The translations under genes and the position numbers were made by a program. The notes beneath the pieces are model-generated. The model was given only the letters and a program-made list of their open reading frames with translations, was not told the DNA's origin and did no database searches. Source: SG8-38 sp041576815 (GTDB lineage Bacteria > Myxococcota_A > Polyangia > Polyangiales > Houyiibacteriaceae). From it: a stretch of 64,000 nucleotides of DNA. The DNA is taken from positions 62,001 through 126,000 of the forward strand of contig JBFGKE010000003.1 of assembly GCA_041576815.1 (NCBI GenBank), read 5' to 3'. Shown here in pieces: positions 54,200 through 62,133 of the stretch; position 1 is the stretch's first letter; each line of letters starts with the position of its first letter.

Positions 54200-55522
54200 A
54201 TGCTCGACCTCCGCTACGTGAGCGAGAACCTCCCCGAAGTGAAAGCCGCGTTGACGCGGCGCGGGTTTGCCGAAACGGCGCTCCTCGACCGCCTGAGTAG
54301 GCTCGCGGAAGAGCACAAGACCGTCATCACCCGCGTCGAGTCGCTTCGCCAAGAGCGCAACCAGGCAAGCGACGCGATGGCCAAGGTGGCGGACAAGAAA
54401 TCGGAGGAGTTCCAAGAAAAGCGACAGCAGCTCCGTAGCCTCGGTGACGAAATCAAGGCTGGCGAGGCGCAGCAGACCGAAGTCGAAGCGGAGCTCGAGA
54501 CCATCCTGTTGAATCTTCCAAACCTTCCGCACGCCGATACGCCGGACGGCCTGAGCGAGGACGACAACGTCGAGGTGCGTGTCTGGGGCGAAGCCCCAAG
54601 CTTCGGGTTCGACGTGCGTGACCACGTCGAGATCGGCACGCGCCTCGACATCCTCGACTTCGACAGGGCGGCCAAGATCAGCGGCTCGCGCTTCGTCGTG
54701 CTCAAGGGCCTCGGCTCGCGTCTCAACCGCGCGCTGATGCAGCTCATGCTCGACGTGCACACCACCGAGCACGGCTACGAAGAGGTGTGGCCGCCCGTCC
54801 TGGTGAAAGACCGCGCGATGCTCGGAACGAGCCAGCTCCCGAAGTTCGCGAAAGATGCCTTTCGCATGGCCAAGGACGAGGAGTGGGAGGCTCAAGCCGA
54901 TGCGCAGGGCCACGACCTCTATCTCGCCCCGACAGCCGAGGTCCCGATCACGAACCTGCACGCGGACGAGATTCTCTCCGCGGACCACCTGCCTCTCGCA
55001 TACACGGGCTATACCGCGTGCTTTCGCAGCGAGGCGGGAAGCTATGGCAAGGATACCCGCGGGATGATCCGCGTGCACCAGTTCGACAAGGTCGAGCTCG
55101 TTCGCTTTTGCCGCCCGGAGGACGGCGCGTCACAGCTCGAGCTCCTGACGAAGCACGCCGAAAAGATTTTGCAGAAGCTCGAGCTGCATCATCGAGTTGT
55201 CCAACTCTGCGCAGGGGACATGGGCTTTGCAGCGCAGAAGTCCTACGACATCGAGGTGTGGCTCCCGGCGCAAGACACGTACCGCGAGATCTCGAGCTGC
55301 TCGTGGTTCGGCGATTTTCAAGCGCGGCGGATGAAGGCGCGCTTCCGGCCGGGGGAAAAGGCAAAACCCCAGCTCGTGCATACGCTCAACGGGTCGGGCT
55401 TGGCGATCGGCCGCACGCTCGTCGCTATCCTCGAGCAAAACCAGCAGGCCGATGGAAGCGTCATCGTGCCCGAGGCGTTGGTTCCCTACATGGGCGGCGT
55501 GGAAAGGATCGAAGCGCCTTAG
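54200..55522 (+). CDS. serS: Seryl-tRNA synthetase
   Basis: SerS charges tRNA-Ser and, by transfer to SelC, could serve selenocysteine synthesis. The 440-residue class II enzyme has an N-terminal tRNA-binding coiled coil (residues about 30-105), then motif 1 (EHGYEEVWPPVLV), motif 2 with FRSEAGSYGKDTRGMIRVHQF and motif 3 with LVHTLNGSGLAIGRTLVAILE. YLAPTAEVPITNLH is the SerS TxE signature. The ATG at 54200 begins MLDLRYVSENLPEV, a classic N terminus, while the frame extends upstream only in the phosphoesterase shadow. murB follows after 16 bases. Confidence 0.96.
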   Translation: MLDLRYVSENLPEVKAALTRRGFAETALLDRLSRLAEEHKTVITRVESLRQERNQASDAMAKVADKKSEEFQEKRQQLRSLGDEIKAGEAQQTEVEAELETILLNLPNLPHADTPDGLSEDDNVEVRVWGEAPSFGFDVRDHVEIGTRLDILDFDRAAKISGSRFVVLKGLGSRLNRALMQLMLDVHTTEHGYEEVWPPVLVKDRAMLGTSQLPKFAKDAFRMAKDEEWEAQADAQGHDLYLAPTAEVPITNLHADEILSADHLPLAYTGYTACFRSEAGSYGKDTRGMIRVHQFDKVELVRFCRPEDGASQLELLTKHAEKILQKLELHHRVVQLCAGDMGFAAQKSYDIEVWLPAQDTYREISSCSWFGDFQARRMKARFRPGEKAKPQLVHTLNGSGLAIGRTLVAILEQNQQADGSVIVPEALVPYMGGVERIEAP

Positions 55523-55538
55523 CGGCGGATCGCGCGGG

Positions 55539-56582
55539 ATGGGCAAGCTCGACATCCAACGCGACGTAGCGCTTGCGCCGCTCACCACGTTCGGCCTCGG
55601 CGGCGCGGCGACGTACTTCACACGCGTCCGCAGTGATGGAGCCGTCCGAGACGCCCTTTGCTGGGCGGCAGACCGCGGCGTGCGCGCAGCCGTCCTCGGC
55701 GGCGGCTCGAATCTGATCGTCCCGGACGAGGGCTACGACGGTCTCGTCATCCAGATGGCGATCTCGGAGCTCGATTTCCGAAAGGGCACCGTGGATGCGG
55801 GCGCGGGCGTTCAATGGGAACGCGTCGTCGAAGGTGCGGTGGCGCGGAGCTGGGCCGGTCTCGAATGCCTGACCGGGATCCCGGGCTCGACCGGCGCGAC
55901 CCCGATTCAAAACGTGGGCGCCTACGGACAAGAGGTAGCCGAGGTGTTGGAAAGCGTCCGAGCCCTTCGCAGAGATACGTTGAGCATCGAAGAGCTCCGT
56001 CCCGAGGAATGCGAGCTCTCCTACCGCGACAGCCTCTTCAAACGCCAGCCCGACCGGTTCGTCGTGTGCGGCGTCCGATTCAGGCTCCGGCCCGACGGCC
56101 CCGGGACCGCTCGGTACCCCGAGCTCCAAGAGCGCGTCAGCCCGCGGGCGACCCTCTCCCAGATTCGAACCGCCGTCCTCGCGCTTCGCCGCCGCAAGTC
56201 GATGGTGATCGATCCTGAAGATCCAAACCACCGGAGCGCAGGATCGTTCTTTTTGAACCCCATCGTTCCGACTGCCGAGGCCGAGCGCATCATCGAGGAG
56301 GCCGTCACCGCGAGCCTCGTCGCGTCGCCGGACGAAGTGCCACGCTATCCCGCAGGCGACGGCAGGGTGAAGCTCGCGGCGGGCTGGCTCATCGAGCAGG
56401 CTGGCGTCATCAAAGGGATGCGGCGCGGCCCGGTCGGCGTCTCGACCAACCATGCCCTCGCGCTGGTCCATCACGGCGGCGGCACCACGGCCGAGCTTCT
56501 TTCGCTCGCCGAGGAGATCCGCGCGCGCGTGCGGGACCGCTTTGGTGTCGAGCTCGAGCGCGAGCCGAGGCTGCTCGCCTGA
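55539..56582 (+). CDS. murB: UDP-N-acetylenolpyruvoylglucosamine reductase
   Basis: MurB makes UDP-N-acetylmuramic acid, an early step of peptidoglycan synthesis, using FAD and NADPH. The 347-residue protein has the FAD-binding segments TTFGLGGAATYF and VLGGGSNLIVPDEGYDG, then GIPGSTGATPIQNVGAYGQEV, SYRDSLFK, RSAGSFFLNPIV with the catalytic Ser, and AAGWLIEQAG. These indicate the E. coli-like type I MurB. The ATG at 55539 gives the standard start. It is probably cotranscribed with serS and converges on the mbnH gene. Confidence 0.95.
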   Translation: MGKLDIQRDVALAPLTTFGLGGAATYFTRVRSDGAVRDALCWAADRGVRAAVLGGGSNLIVPDEGYDGLVIQMAISELDFRKGTVDAGAGVQWERVVEGAVARSWAGLECLTGIPGSTGATPIQNVGAYGQEVAEVLESVRALRRDTLSIEELRPEECELSYRDSLFKRQPDRFVVCGVRFRLRPDGPGTARYPELQERVSPRATLSQIRTAVLALRRRKSMVIDPEDPNHRSAGSFFLNPIVPTAEAERIIEEAVTASLVASPDEVPRYPAGDGRVKLAAGWLIEQAGVIKGMRRGPVGVSTNHALALVHHGGGTTAELLSLAEEIRARVRDRFGVELEREPRLLA

Positions 56583-56593
56583 CCGTGGACCGA

Positions 56594-57769
56594 CTAGGGC
56601 TCGGCAAACGGGTCGCTGAACGCAGGGTTCGCCAGCAGATCCTCGTCGGTGAGCGCTCGCAGAAAGGCAAGCAGGTCCTGCTTTTCCCGCTCGGTCATCG
56701 CGAAGCCGTTGAGTAGCGCGCTCTTGTTCGGGTTGTCGCGGCCGTCGCCCGAGTTGGGGCCGCTTTCGATCAGGCGCCCGCCCCGCGCGTAGTGGTCGAG
56801 CACTTCTTCGAGCGTCTCGATCGAGCCGTCGTGCATGTAGGGGGCGGTCATGGCGATGTTCCGGAGGCTGGGAGGCTTGAACCGGCCCTTGTCGAGCGGG
56901 TCGCCGGTCATGTCGAAGAGCCCTTCGTTGCCACTCGGGTAGCTGCCCTGCGCATCCAAGTTGTAGAGCCCGTTGTTCATGAAGAACTTCTGGTCGAACA
57001 CCTGACCGCTGTCGTCCGAGGACTGCGAAAAAAGGAATCCTCCATGACAGTGGAAGCACTCGAACGCGTCTTCGACCCCCGCCTCGTTGGTGCCGCCGAA
57101 GAAGAGAGCCATCCCGCGTTGCTCCGATTCGTCGAGCGCCGTCCGGTCACCCTGCTGCCAGCGGTCGACCTTGGAGTTGAAGCTCGTGACCGAGCGCTGA
57201 AACGAGGCGATCGCCTTGGTGATGTTGTCTACATTGATGGGCTCGGATTCCCCGGGGAAAGCTTCGGAAAACATCTCCGGGTAGAGCTCGTCATCGGCCA
57301 ATCGCAGAACGAGCTCGTCCTCGCGGTTGGCCATGCCGAGCTCGACCGGGTCCTCGCCGAACATCGGCACGAGCGCCTGCCGCTCGAGCCGCACGAGCAC
57401 TTCGTTGGCCCAGGTGAGCGAAGCTGCATACGCCGAGTTCGCGATGCTCATCGAGCTCCGTGGATGGAGCTGTCCGGTAGAACCCTCTGCCCGTGCAAGC
57501 CCATCGGTGAACGCGAGCTCTTGCTGATGACAGCTTCCACAGCTCTGTGTCTGATTGCCCGAGAGGCGCACATCGTAGAAGAGAAACCGCCCCAGCTCGA
57601 CCTTGGCCGCCGTCATCGGGTTGTCGTCAGGGATGCGAGGCAGCGGGACGGTTTCCGGAAGATCCCAGACCCATGCCTCGGCCGTGGGCCCCGAACCGCT
57701 GCCGCCACAGGCAACGGCGAGCACGAGGACGAATGAGATGGGGATAAGCGATCGAAGCATGGGTTTCAC
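56594..57769 (-). CDS. mbnH: MbnH-like di-heme peroxidase-family enzyme
   Basis: The 391-residue periplasmic protein has a lipoprotein-type signal (LVLAVAC) and two heme c motifs, CGSCH at residues 77-81 and CFHCH at 238-242. The overall fold is of the di-heme cytochrome c peroxidase/MauG class (KVELGRFLFYDVRLS, PSLRNIAMTAPYMHDGSIETLEEVLDHYARGG). Next to an MbnP-like gene it matches the MbnH family, whose characterised member oxidises a Trp of MbnP to kynurenine and enables copper binding. The genes lie 30 bases apart. A plain cytochrome c peroxidase is less likely given the partner. It is the last gene of the cluster. Confidence 0.85.
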   Translation of the reverse strand: MKPMLRSLIPISFVLVLAVACGGSGSGPTAEAWVWDLPETVPLPRIPDDNPMTAAKVELGRFLFYDVRLSGNQTQSCGSCHQQELAFTDGLARAEGSTGQLHPRSSMSIANSAYAASLTWANEVLVRLERQALVPMFGEDPVELGMANREDELVLRLADDELYPEMFSEAFPGESEPINVDNITKAIASFQRSVTSFNSKVDRWQQGDRTALDESEQRGMALFFGGTNEAGVEDAFECFHCHGGFLFSQSSDDSGQVFDQKFFMNNGLYNLDAQGSYPSGNEGLFDMTGDPLDKGRFKPPSLRNIAMTAPYMHDGSIETLEEVLDHYARGGRLIESGPNSGDGRDNPNKSALLNGFAMTEREKQDLLAFLRALTDEDLLANPAFSDPFAEP

Positions 57770-57799
57770 GATGGGTTCGAGGCTGCGCCTCCAGAGGGC

Positions 57800-58633
57800 T
57801 TAGTCGACGGAAAAGAACCGCTGACCGCTCGGCGTCGAGCCGCCGAAAGAAAGCCCGAGGTTGTCGAAGAGCGGGCCGCAGTCGCTGTCCGTGGGGCCCG
57901 ACATGCAGCCAACCGGCGTTTCCATCTGGTTGTCGTCGAGCGCCGCACCGCCTACCAACATGGCGTAGTCCGCCGCGACTCGGTCGTTGTCCGGGTCGAA
58001 CGTCGCAAGCTCGACCGCAACCCGGTTGGGCGTGTCGCAGCCCGTGGTACCGCCGGCCACTGGGTCTCCGTCGCACGCCGTGCTTCCAAGATGCATTCGC
58101 CAATCGTTCATGCTGAAGGTGCCCGAATCGATGCGCAAGAACTTGTAACCACCCTGCCAGTTCCACTGCATGGCCGTGCGATTCAGAGGGGACGGCGACG
58201 TTGCAGGATTGCGATGGTTGAGCTCGAAGGGGACTCCCATCTCGAACCGAATCCCATCGTACTCGCCTGTCGGCACGGTTCCCCTCACGACCGCGTTCAC
58301 TCCGGGGTCTCCGAAATCCGAGCAGCCGTCTTCGAAGTCTAGAAGTGCAGTGCCTTCGCTTTGCCAGTCGTTCGTGTCCAGCGTGACGGGCACATAGTTG
58401 CCGTCGGCATCCTCGAGCGCGATCGCGTGCACGTAGAACCGGAAATCACTCAACTGGAGCGACGTGTCGTTCGCGCCGAGATTGTCATACGTCTGGCCGC
58501 AGACGAAGTCCTACGCGCCGACCTTTGCCGAGAACTCGATCGTCACGTCTTGCATGGGATCGACACCGCTCGTGCTGTCACACCCCCAGCCCGCGAGCGC
58601 GAGCACCACCACTGAAACTGCAGTTCTCCTCAT
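57800..58633 (-). pseudogene. mbnP: MbnP-like copper-binding lipoprotein gene interrupted by an in-frame TAG at codon 41
   Basis: A GGAGG site five bases before an ATG at 58633 starts a lipoprotein signal (LALAGWGC). After 40 codons the frame meets TAG (58513-58511), then continues for 237 codons with strong MbnP features: DFVCGQTYDNLG, SDFRFYVHAIALEDADG, CSDFGDPGVNAVVRG, AMQWNWQGGYKFLRID and four or more paired cysteines (TACDGD, TGCDTP, PVGCMSG, SDCGP). The residue at the TAG is commonly acidic in relatives as I recall them, so a single GAG-to-TAG change or a sequencing error would explain it. The tail from 58453 lacks a plausible start. If real, the product is truncated. Confidence 0.75.
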
Positions 58634-58650
58634 CCATACCTCCGCGGTCT

Positions 58651-59382
58651 CTAGAGCCAATCCTCCTCGGCTGAAAGGACCGCCCTAAAAGATGACCGAA
58701 TATTCTCTATTATTCGGTGCTGCACTGCGCTTTCGCTTTTTCGAAGCAGTGCAAGGTCGATGCCATCGAACCAACGGCGATGGTCGATTTCGATGGCGAC
58801 GTGCTCGAGACCGGGCCGACCGAGGACGAGCGGGCGGTCAAACGGGGTCTCGACGTCCAGGATCTGCCGGAGCTCCGCACGAAACGCGGTCTCCAACCCG
58901 TCCCCATCCTCCAACGCTCCCGAAACGAGTACGCTGCGCTCCATCATTTCCATCGTTTCGTCGGAGAGACCCTCGGCGTCCTGGTCGGCCGGCATGCCGA
59001 CGACCCGGATCCCGCAGTATGTTCCCGGCGGCGGCCGAAGCGTCCCCGCGTACATCGGCGTGCCCGCGCTCTCGACCAGGTCGATCACGACCGGCACTCC
59101 GAGGCTCGTCGGTGTCTCGAATTCGTGTGCGCGCGCGCGGCCGGGTGCGACGAGGCGCCAGAGATCCAGGACAAAATTGTCGCAGCGGCGCAACTCGACT
59201 TGCCCGAGGGCCAGCATGGCCTGCGAAAGCCGGACCCGATATCCCATGTCGGTTTGGATCTGCGCTGGTGTCGCCTCGGGCTGATAGGCGACGTCGACCT
59301 CGATGCCGTCGGTGACGCGCACGCAGTGCGGAAGCAGCAGCGCGCAGAGGAGGGCGGCCGTGGCCAGCAGCCTAGATGTCAT
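58651..59382 (-). CDS. Exported protein of unknown function in the MbnH/MbnP cluster
   Basis: I do not recognise the family. The 243-residue protein starts with a signal sequence ending in a possible lipobox (LLLPHC, Cys near residue 20). The body contains beta-rich segments, including DMGYRVRLSQAMLALGQVELRRC and AGTLRPPPGTYCGIRVVGM, which recall MbnP-like or copper-handling beta domains in general style, but no conserved motif allows a name. Three Cys and several Met (ETMEMMER) are present. Its ATG at 59382 overlaps the barrel-like gene by 11 bases, and the mbnP start is 17 bases downstream. A role in copper handling is inference. Confidence 0.6.
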   Translation of the reverse strand: MTSRLLATAALLCALLLPHCVRVTDGIEVDVAYQPEATPAQIQTDMGYRVRLSQAMLALGQVELRRCDNFVLDLWRLVAPGRARAHEFETPTSLGVPVVIDLVESAGTPMYAGTLRPPPGTYCGIRVVGMPADQDAEGLSDETMEMMERSVLVSGALEDGDGLETAFRAELRQILDVETPFDRPLVLGRPGLEHVAIEIDHRRWFDGIDLALLRKSESAVQHRIIENIRSSFRAVLSAEEDWL

Positions 59383-60262
59383 AGATCAACCCCGCGGTGA
59401 ATGCGAAGCCCTCTTCGTGGCTGCCATCGAGTCGCTGAATCATCGGGATCGCTGCGGTGGCGTGAATCAAGACCTTCGCATGCGGAAGCCCCACGATTCC
59501 GACCGTGCCGTAGGTGATGTGCCCCCCCGTGTTGGGATCGCGCACCCCTCCCACGTAGCCCGGCCGATCGATTCGGAGCTCCGCGCCGAGTTGGAAGGCG
59601 AGAAACTTCCACGGCTGAAACTGACCCATCGCCGTCTGGCGAAAGCTGATGCCGACGCGTGTATCGGCGGTCCCTTTCGTCGGGAAAATGCCGACGGACG
59701 ATACGTAAACCGACCAAGGGTCGGCGAACATCGTGTACGAAGCTCCTGCGATGGGATCCCAAGAGCCCGTACCCGCTTGGAACTCGAGCGGCAGCGGCAC
59801 GCCCTCGGTATCGGTTTCGACCGAGCTCGTCGGAAACTCGAGGCCCCCGATCAATCCGACCAGATGCCTCGGGGCGAACTCGCGGTCGCGCCAGATGACG
59901 CCCCGTATGCGAAGCTCGAGATCGCCGGGCGCCCAAATGTCGGCCTCGGCAAGATTGACGGCGGTCACCAGGCGATGAACGAGCGGCATCATCAGAGAAA
60001 ACGTCACGCGGTCGGTCGGCGAGTACGCCCCCGCGAGCTCCATGCGCTGCTCGGAGAGGCGAAGCTCGTCGACCTGCGGCTCCCCGATTCGATCGTTGCG
60101 GTGTCGCACGGTGGCCGATGTGCGTACTCGATTGGCTCTCGGCTGCTCCATCCCGACGATCGTCAAGGTCGGATCGCCCACGGCGCACGTCCCGCAGGCC
60201 GACGCCTCGGCCGCGACCCAGAGCGGCGCGCACAACGCTCCGACGATCCACCAACCCTTCAC
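59372..60262 (-). CDS. Probable outer-membrane barrel protein of the MbnH/MbnP cluster
   Basis: The 296-residue protein has a signal peptide (residues 1-22) followed at once by ACGTCAVGDPTLTIVGMEQP, a CxxC-containing motif at the mature N terminus. The rest alternates amphipathic strands (for example RVTFSLMMPLVHRL, DLELRIRGVIW, GLIGGLEFPTSS, AFTAGLIYDI) and ends in an aromatic-rich strand, as expected of a beta-barrel porin-like transporter. Similar CxCxDPTLT proteins occur near copper genes. The direction of transport is unknown. It starts 57 bases after regA and overlaps the next gene. Confidence 0.6.
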   Translation of the reverse strand: MKGWWIVGALCAPLWVAAEASACGTCAVGDPTLTIVGMEQPRANRVRTSATVRHRNDRIGEPQVDELRLSEQRMELAGAYSPTDRVTFSLMMPLVHRLVTAVNLAEADIWAPGDLELRIRGVIWRDREFAPRHLVGLIGGLEFPTSSVETDTEGVPLPLEFQAGTGSWDPIAGASYTMFADPWSVYVSSVGIFPTKGTADTRVGISFRQTAMGQFQPWKFLAFQLGAELRIDRPGYVGGVRDPNTGGHITYGTVGIVGLPHAKVLIHATAAIPMIQRLDGSHEEGFAFTAGLIYDI

Positions 60263-60319
60263 GACGCGAGCTTAGGTGTGACCCGCCCGCGGTCGTACGT
60301 GGCAAATCGTCGCAGCAGC

Positions 60320-60892
60320 TCAGCGTGCCATCGGGAACTTCGCGAGCTTTCGCTGGAGCGAGCGGCGGTGAATCCCGAGTCTTTCCGCCGCCTTGGTGAT
60401 GTTTCCGCCGCAGTCCGTCAGCACGCGCTGGATGTGCTCCCACTCGACGCGCGCAAGCGACGGGGTTTCGGGCGCACCGGTCTCCCCGCCGGGCGGGCGC
60501 TCGGCGCCGTTCTGGTCTCGATGAAATGAAGCGATCACCTCGTCGACGTCGGCGGGCTTCGTGAGATAGTGCGTCGCCCCGAGGCGCACCGCTTCGAGCG
60601 CGGTGGCGATGCTTCCGTAGCCGGTCAGCACGACGATCCTGGTCGCCGGGTCGATTCGATGAAGCGCCCCCACGAGCTCGAGACCCGACTTTCCGGGCAT
60701 CCGCAGATCGACGACGGCATACTCGGTGCTCTCGCGTGATGCGATTTCCAAGGCGCCGTCAAAGCCGCCGGCCTGCGTTGTCTCGTAGCCGCGCTCTTCG
60801 AACGCGCGAGCCATACGCGACCGGAGTCGCTCGTCGTCGTCGACGACGAGAACGGATGGCTTCGGGGCGCTACTCTTGAGGGCGTCGGTCAT
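60320..60892 (-). CDS. regA: RegA/PrrA/ActR-type response regulator
   Basis: The 190-residue regulator has a receiver domain (residues about 12-125) with acidic pocket VVDDDERLR, phospho-acceptor Asp 62 in VVDLRMPGKSG, and a conserved Lys in LTKPADVDEV. A short linker leads to a Fis-type helix-turn-helix, GGNITKAAERLGIHRRSLQRKLAK, which is the hallmark of RegA/PrrA/ActR and binds DNA. There is no sigma-54 activation domain. The ATG at 60892 overlaps the kinase stop (ATGA). The family switches energy and redox genes according to quinone state. Confidence 0.9.
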   Translation of the reverse strand: MTDALKSSAPKPSVLVVDDDERLRSRMARAFEERGYETTQAGGFDGALEIASRESTEYAVVDLRMPGKSGLELVGALHRIDPATRIVVLTGYGSIATALEAVRLGATHYLTKPADVDEVIASFHRDQNGAERPPGGETGAPETPSLARVEWEHIQRVLTDCGGNITKAAERLGIHRRSLQRKLAKFPMAR

Positions 60893-62133
60893 GAGCGCTG
60901 CGGAAGCACGACTCGAATCGTCGTGCCGCGACCGGTTTCCGAGTCGATCGCCAACCGGCCCTGGAGCGAGTCTACGAGCGTGCGAGCGAGGAACAAGCCC
61001 AGGCCCATTCGATCGCTTGCGGCTTTGGTGGTGAAGAACGGCTCGGCCGCGCGTGCGGCGGTCCTCTCGTCCATTCCGACACCTTCGTCTGTAAAGCAAA
61101 GCTCGACCGAACCGTCAGCGAGCCGCTTCACCCCGAGCGAAACGCGGCCCGATGCGCACGCGTCGAAACCATTCCGGACGATGTTTTCCGTCATCTGCAC
61201 CAACGCTGCGGGCGGCGCTTGAATTGTCGCAACGTCGGTGCCTGCCGACCACCGCGCGGCCTGTTCGGGGTCGAGGCGATCCCGGACCTCCGCAAACATG
61301 GCTCTCACCTCGACGGGTCTCGGCGTCTCGCCGACGTGCTCTCCGCCAGCCGCCGCCATCTGATCGAGGACGACCCGGCATCGCTCGACCTCACCCCGAA
61401 TCAGATGGGCATCCTCGACAAGGCCCTCACCGCCTTCGAGGGTTCGTCCGTGCTTTTCGATTTCTCTTGCAGCAATCGCGATCGTACCGAGCGGCGTCCC
61501 GAGCTCGTGGGCTGCGCCTGCCGCAAGTCCCGCGATCGATGCGAGCTTGCTCCACCGGTGGCTGCGCTCCTCGGCCTCGGCGAGCGCGCGCTCCCGCCTT
61601 CGCAGCTCGAGCGAAAGCTCGCTCACGAAATACGTGATGAGGGCGGCGGCAAGCACGAACGCGATGAACATCCCATAGAGGTGCGCCTGAAAGCCAGCAC
61701 CGTGCCCACCGTGACCGAGATGCTCACTCGGGGTGCTCACCAAGAACAGCGCAGCAAAAGATGCGATCGACAGCCCCGCGATTCCCCAGGTCCACCGCGG
61801 ATGCAGCATGACCGCGGACATCGCGATGTAGACGACGTAGATCACGCTGAACGGATTGGTCGGACCGCCGGAGAGGTAGAGCAGGCCGGTCAGAAGAGCG
61901 ACATCCAGCACCACGAAGCCCCCGAGATGCCCGGCGTGTTCTTTCCGGAAGTGAAGCCACACGTTTGACAGCGCCCCGATCGCCACGAGCCCCCACATCG
62001 GCGCCAGGGGCAGCTGAACCTCGAGGATCTCGGAGGCAATCCCGATCGAAAGCGCCTGGATCGCGAGGGCGCCCCAGCGCAGCCGCGCGAGCCAGTTCGC
62101 CCCGCTCGCTCGCGCTCGTTCTTCCGTGCTCAC
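60889..62133 (-). CDS. regB: RegB/PrrB-type redox-responsive sensor kinase
   Basis: The 414-residue kinase has about six membrane segments in its first 175 residues. GGPTNPF at residues 89-95 matches the GGxxNPF quinone-binding motif of RegB. The H box is GAAHELGTPLGTIAIAAREI with His 209. EVERCRVVL places Cys 252 where RegB carries its redox-active Cys. The ATPase part has NIVRNGFDA and DEGVGMDE and GLGLFLARTLVD. The GTG start overlaps the dnaK stop (GTGA). It is first of the regB-regA pair and presumably senses the respiratory quinone pool. Confidence 0.9.
   Translation of the reverse strand: MSTEERARASGANWLARLRWGALAIQALSIGIASEILEVQLPLAPMWGLVAIGALSNVWLHFRKEHAGHLGGFVVLDVALLTGLLYLSGGPTNPFSVIYVVYIAMSAVMLHPRWTWGIAGLSIASFAALFLVSTPSEHLGHGGHGAGFQAHLYGMFIAFVLAAALITYFVSELSLELRRRERALAEAEERSHRWSKLASIAGLAAGAAHELGTPLGTIAIAAREIEKHGRTLEGGEGLVEDAHLIRGEVERCRVVLDQMAAAGGEHVGETPRPVEVRAMFAEVRDRLDPEQAARWSAGTDVATIQAPPAALVQMTENIVRNGFDACASGRVSLGVKRLADGSVELCFTDEGVGMDERTAARAAEPFFTTKAASDRMGLGLFLARTLVDSLQGRLAIDSETGRGTTIRVVLPQRS

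Noticed and set aside
57800..58453. Treating the MbnP-like protein as a short gene starting at TTG 58453
   Set aside because: That start has no ribosome-binding site and would lack the signal peptide and the first conserved Cys; the interrupted longer gene explains the sequence better.
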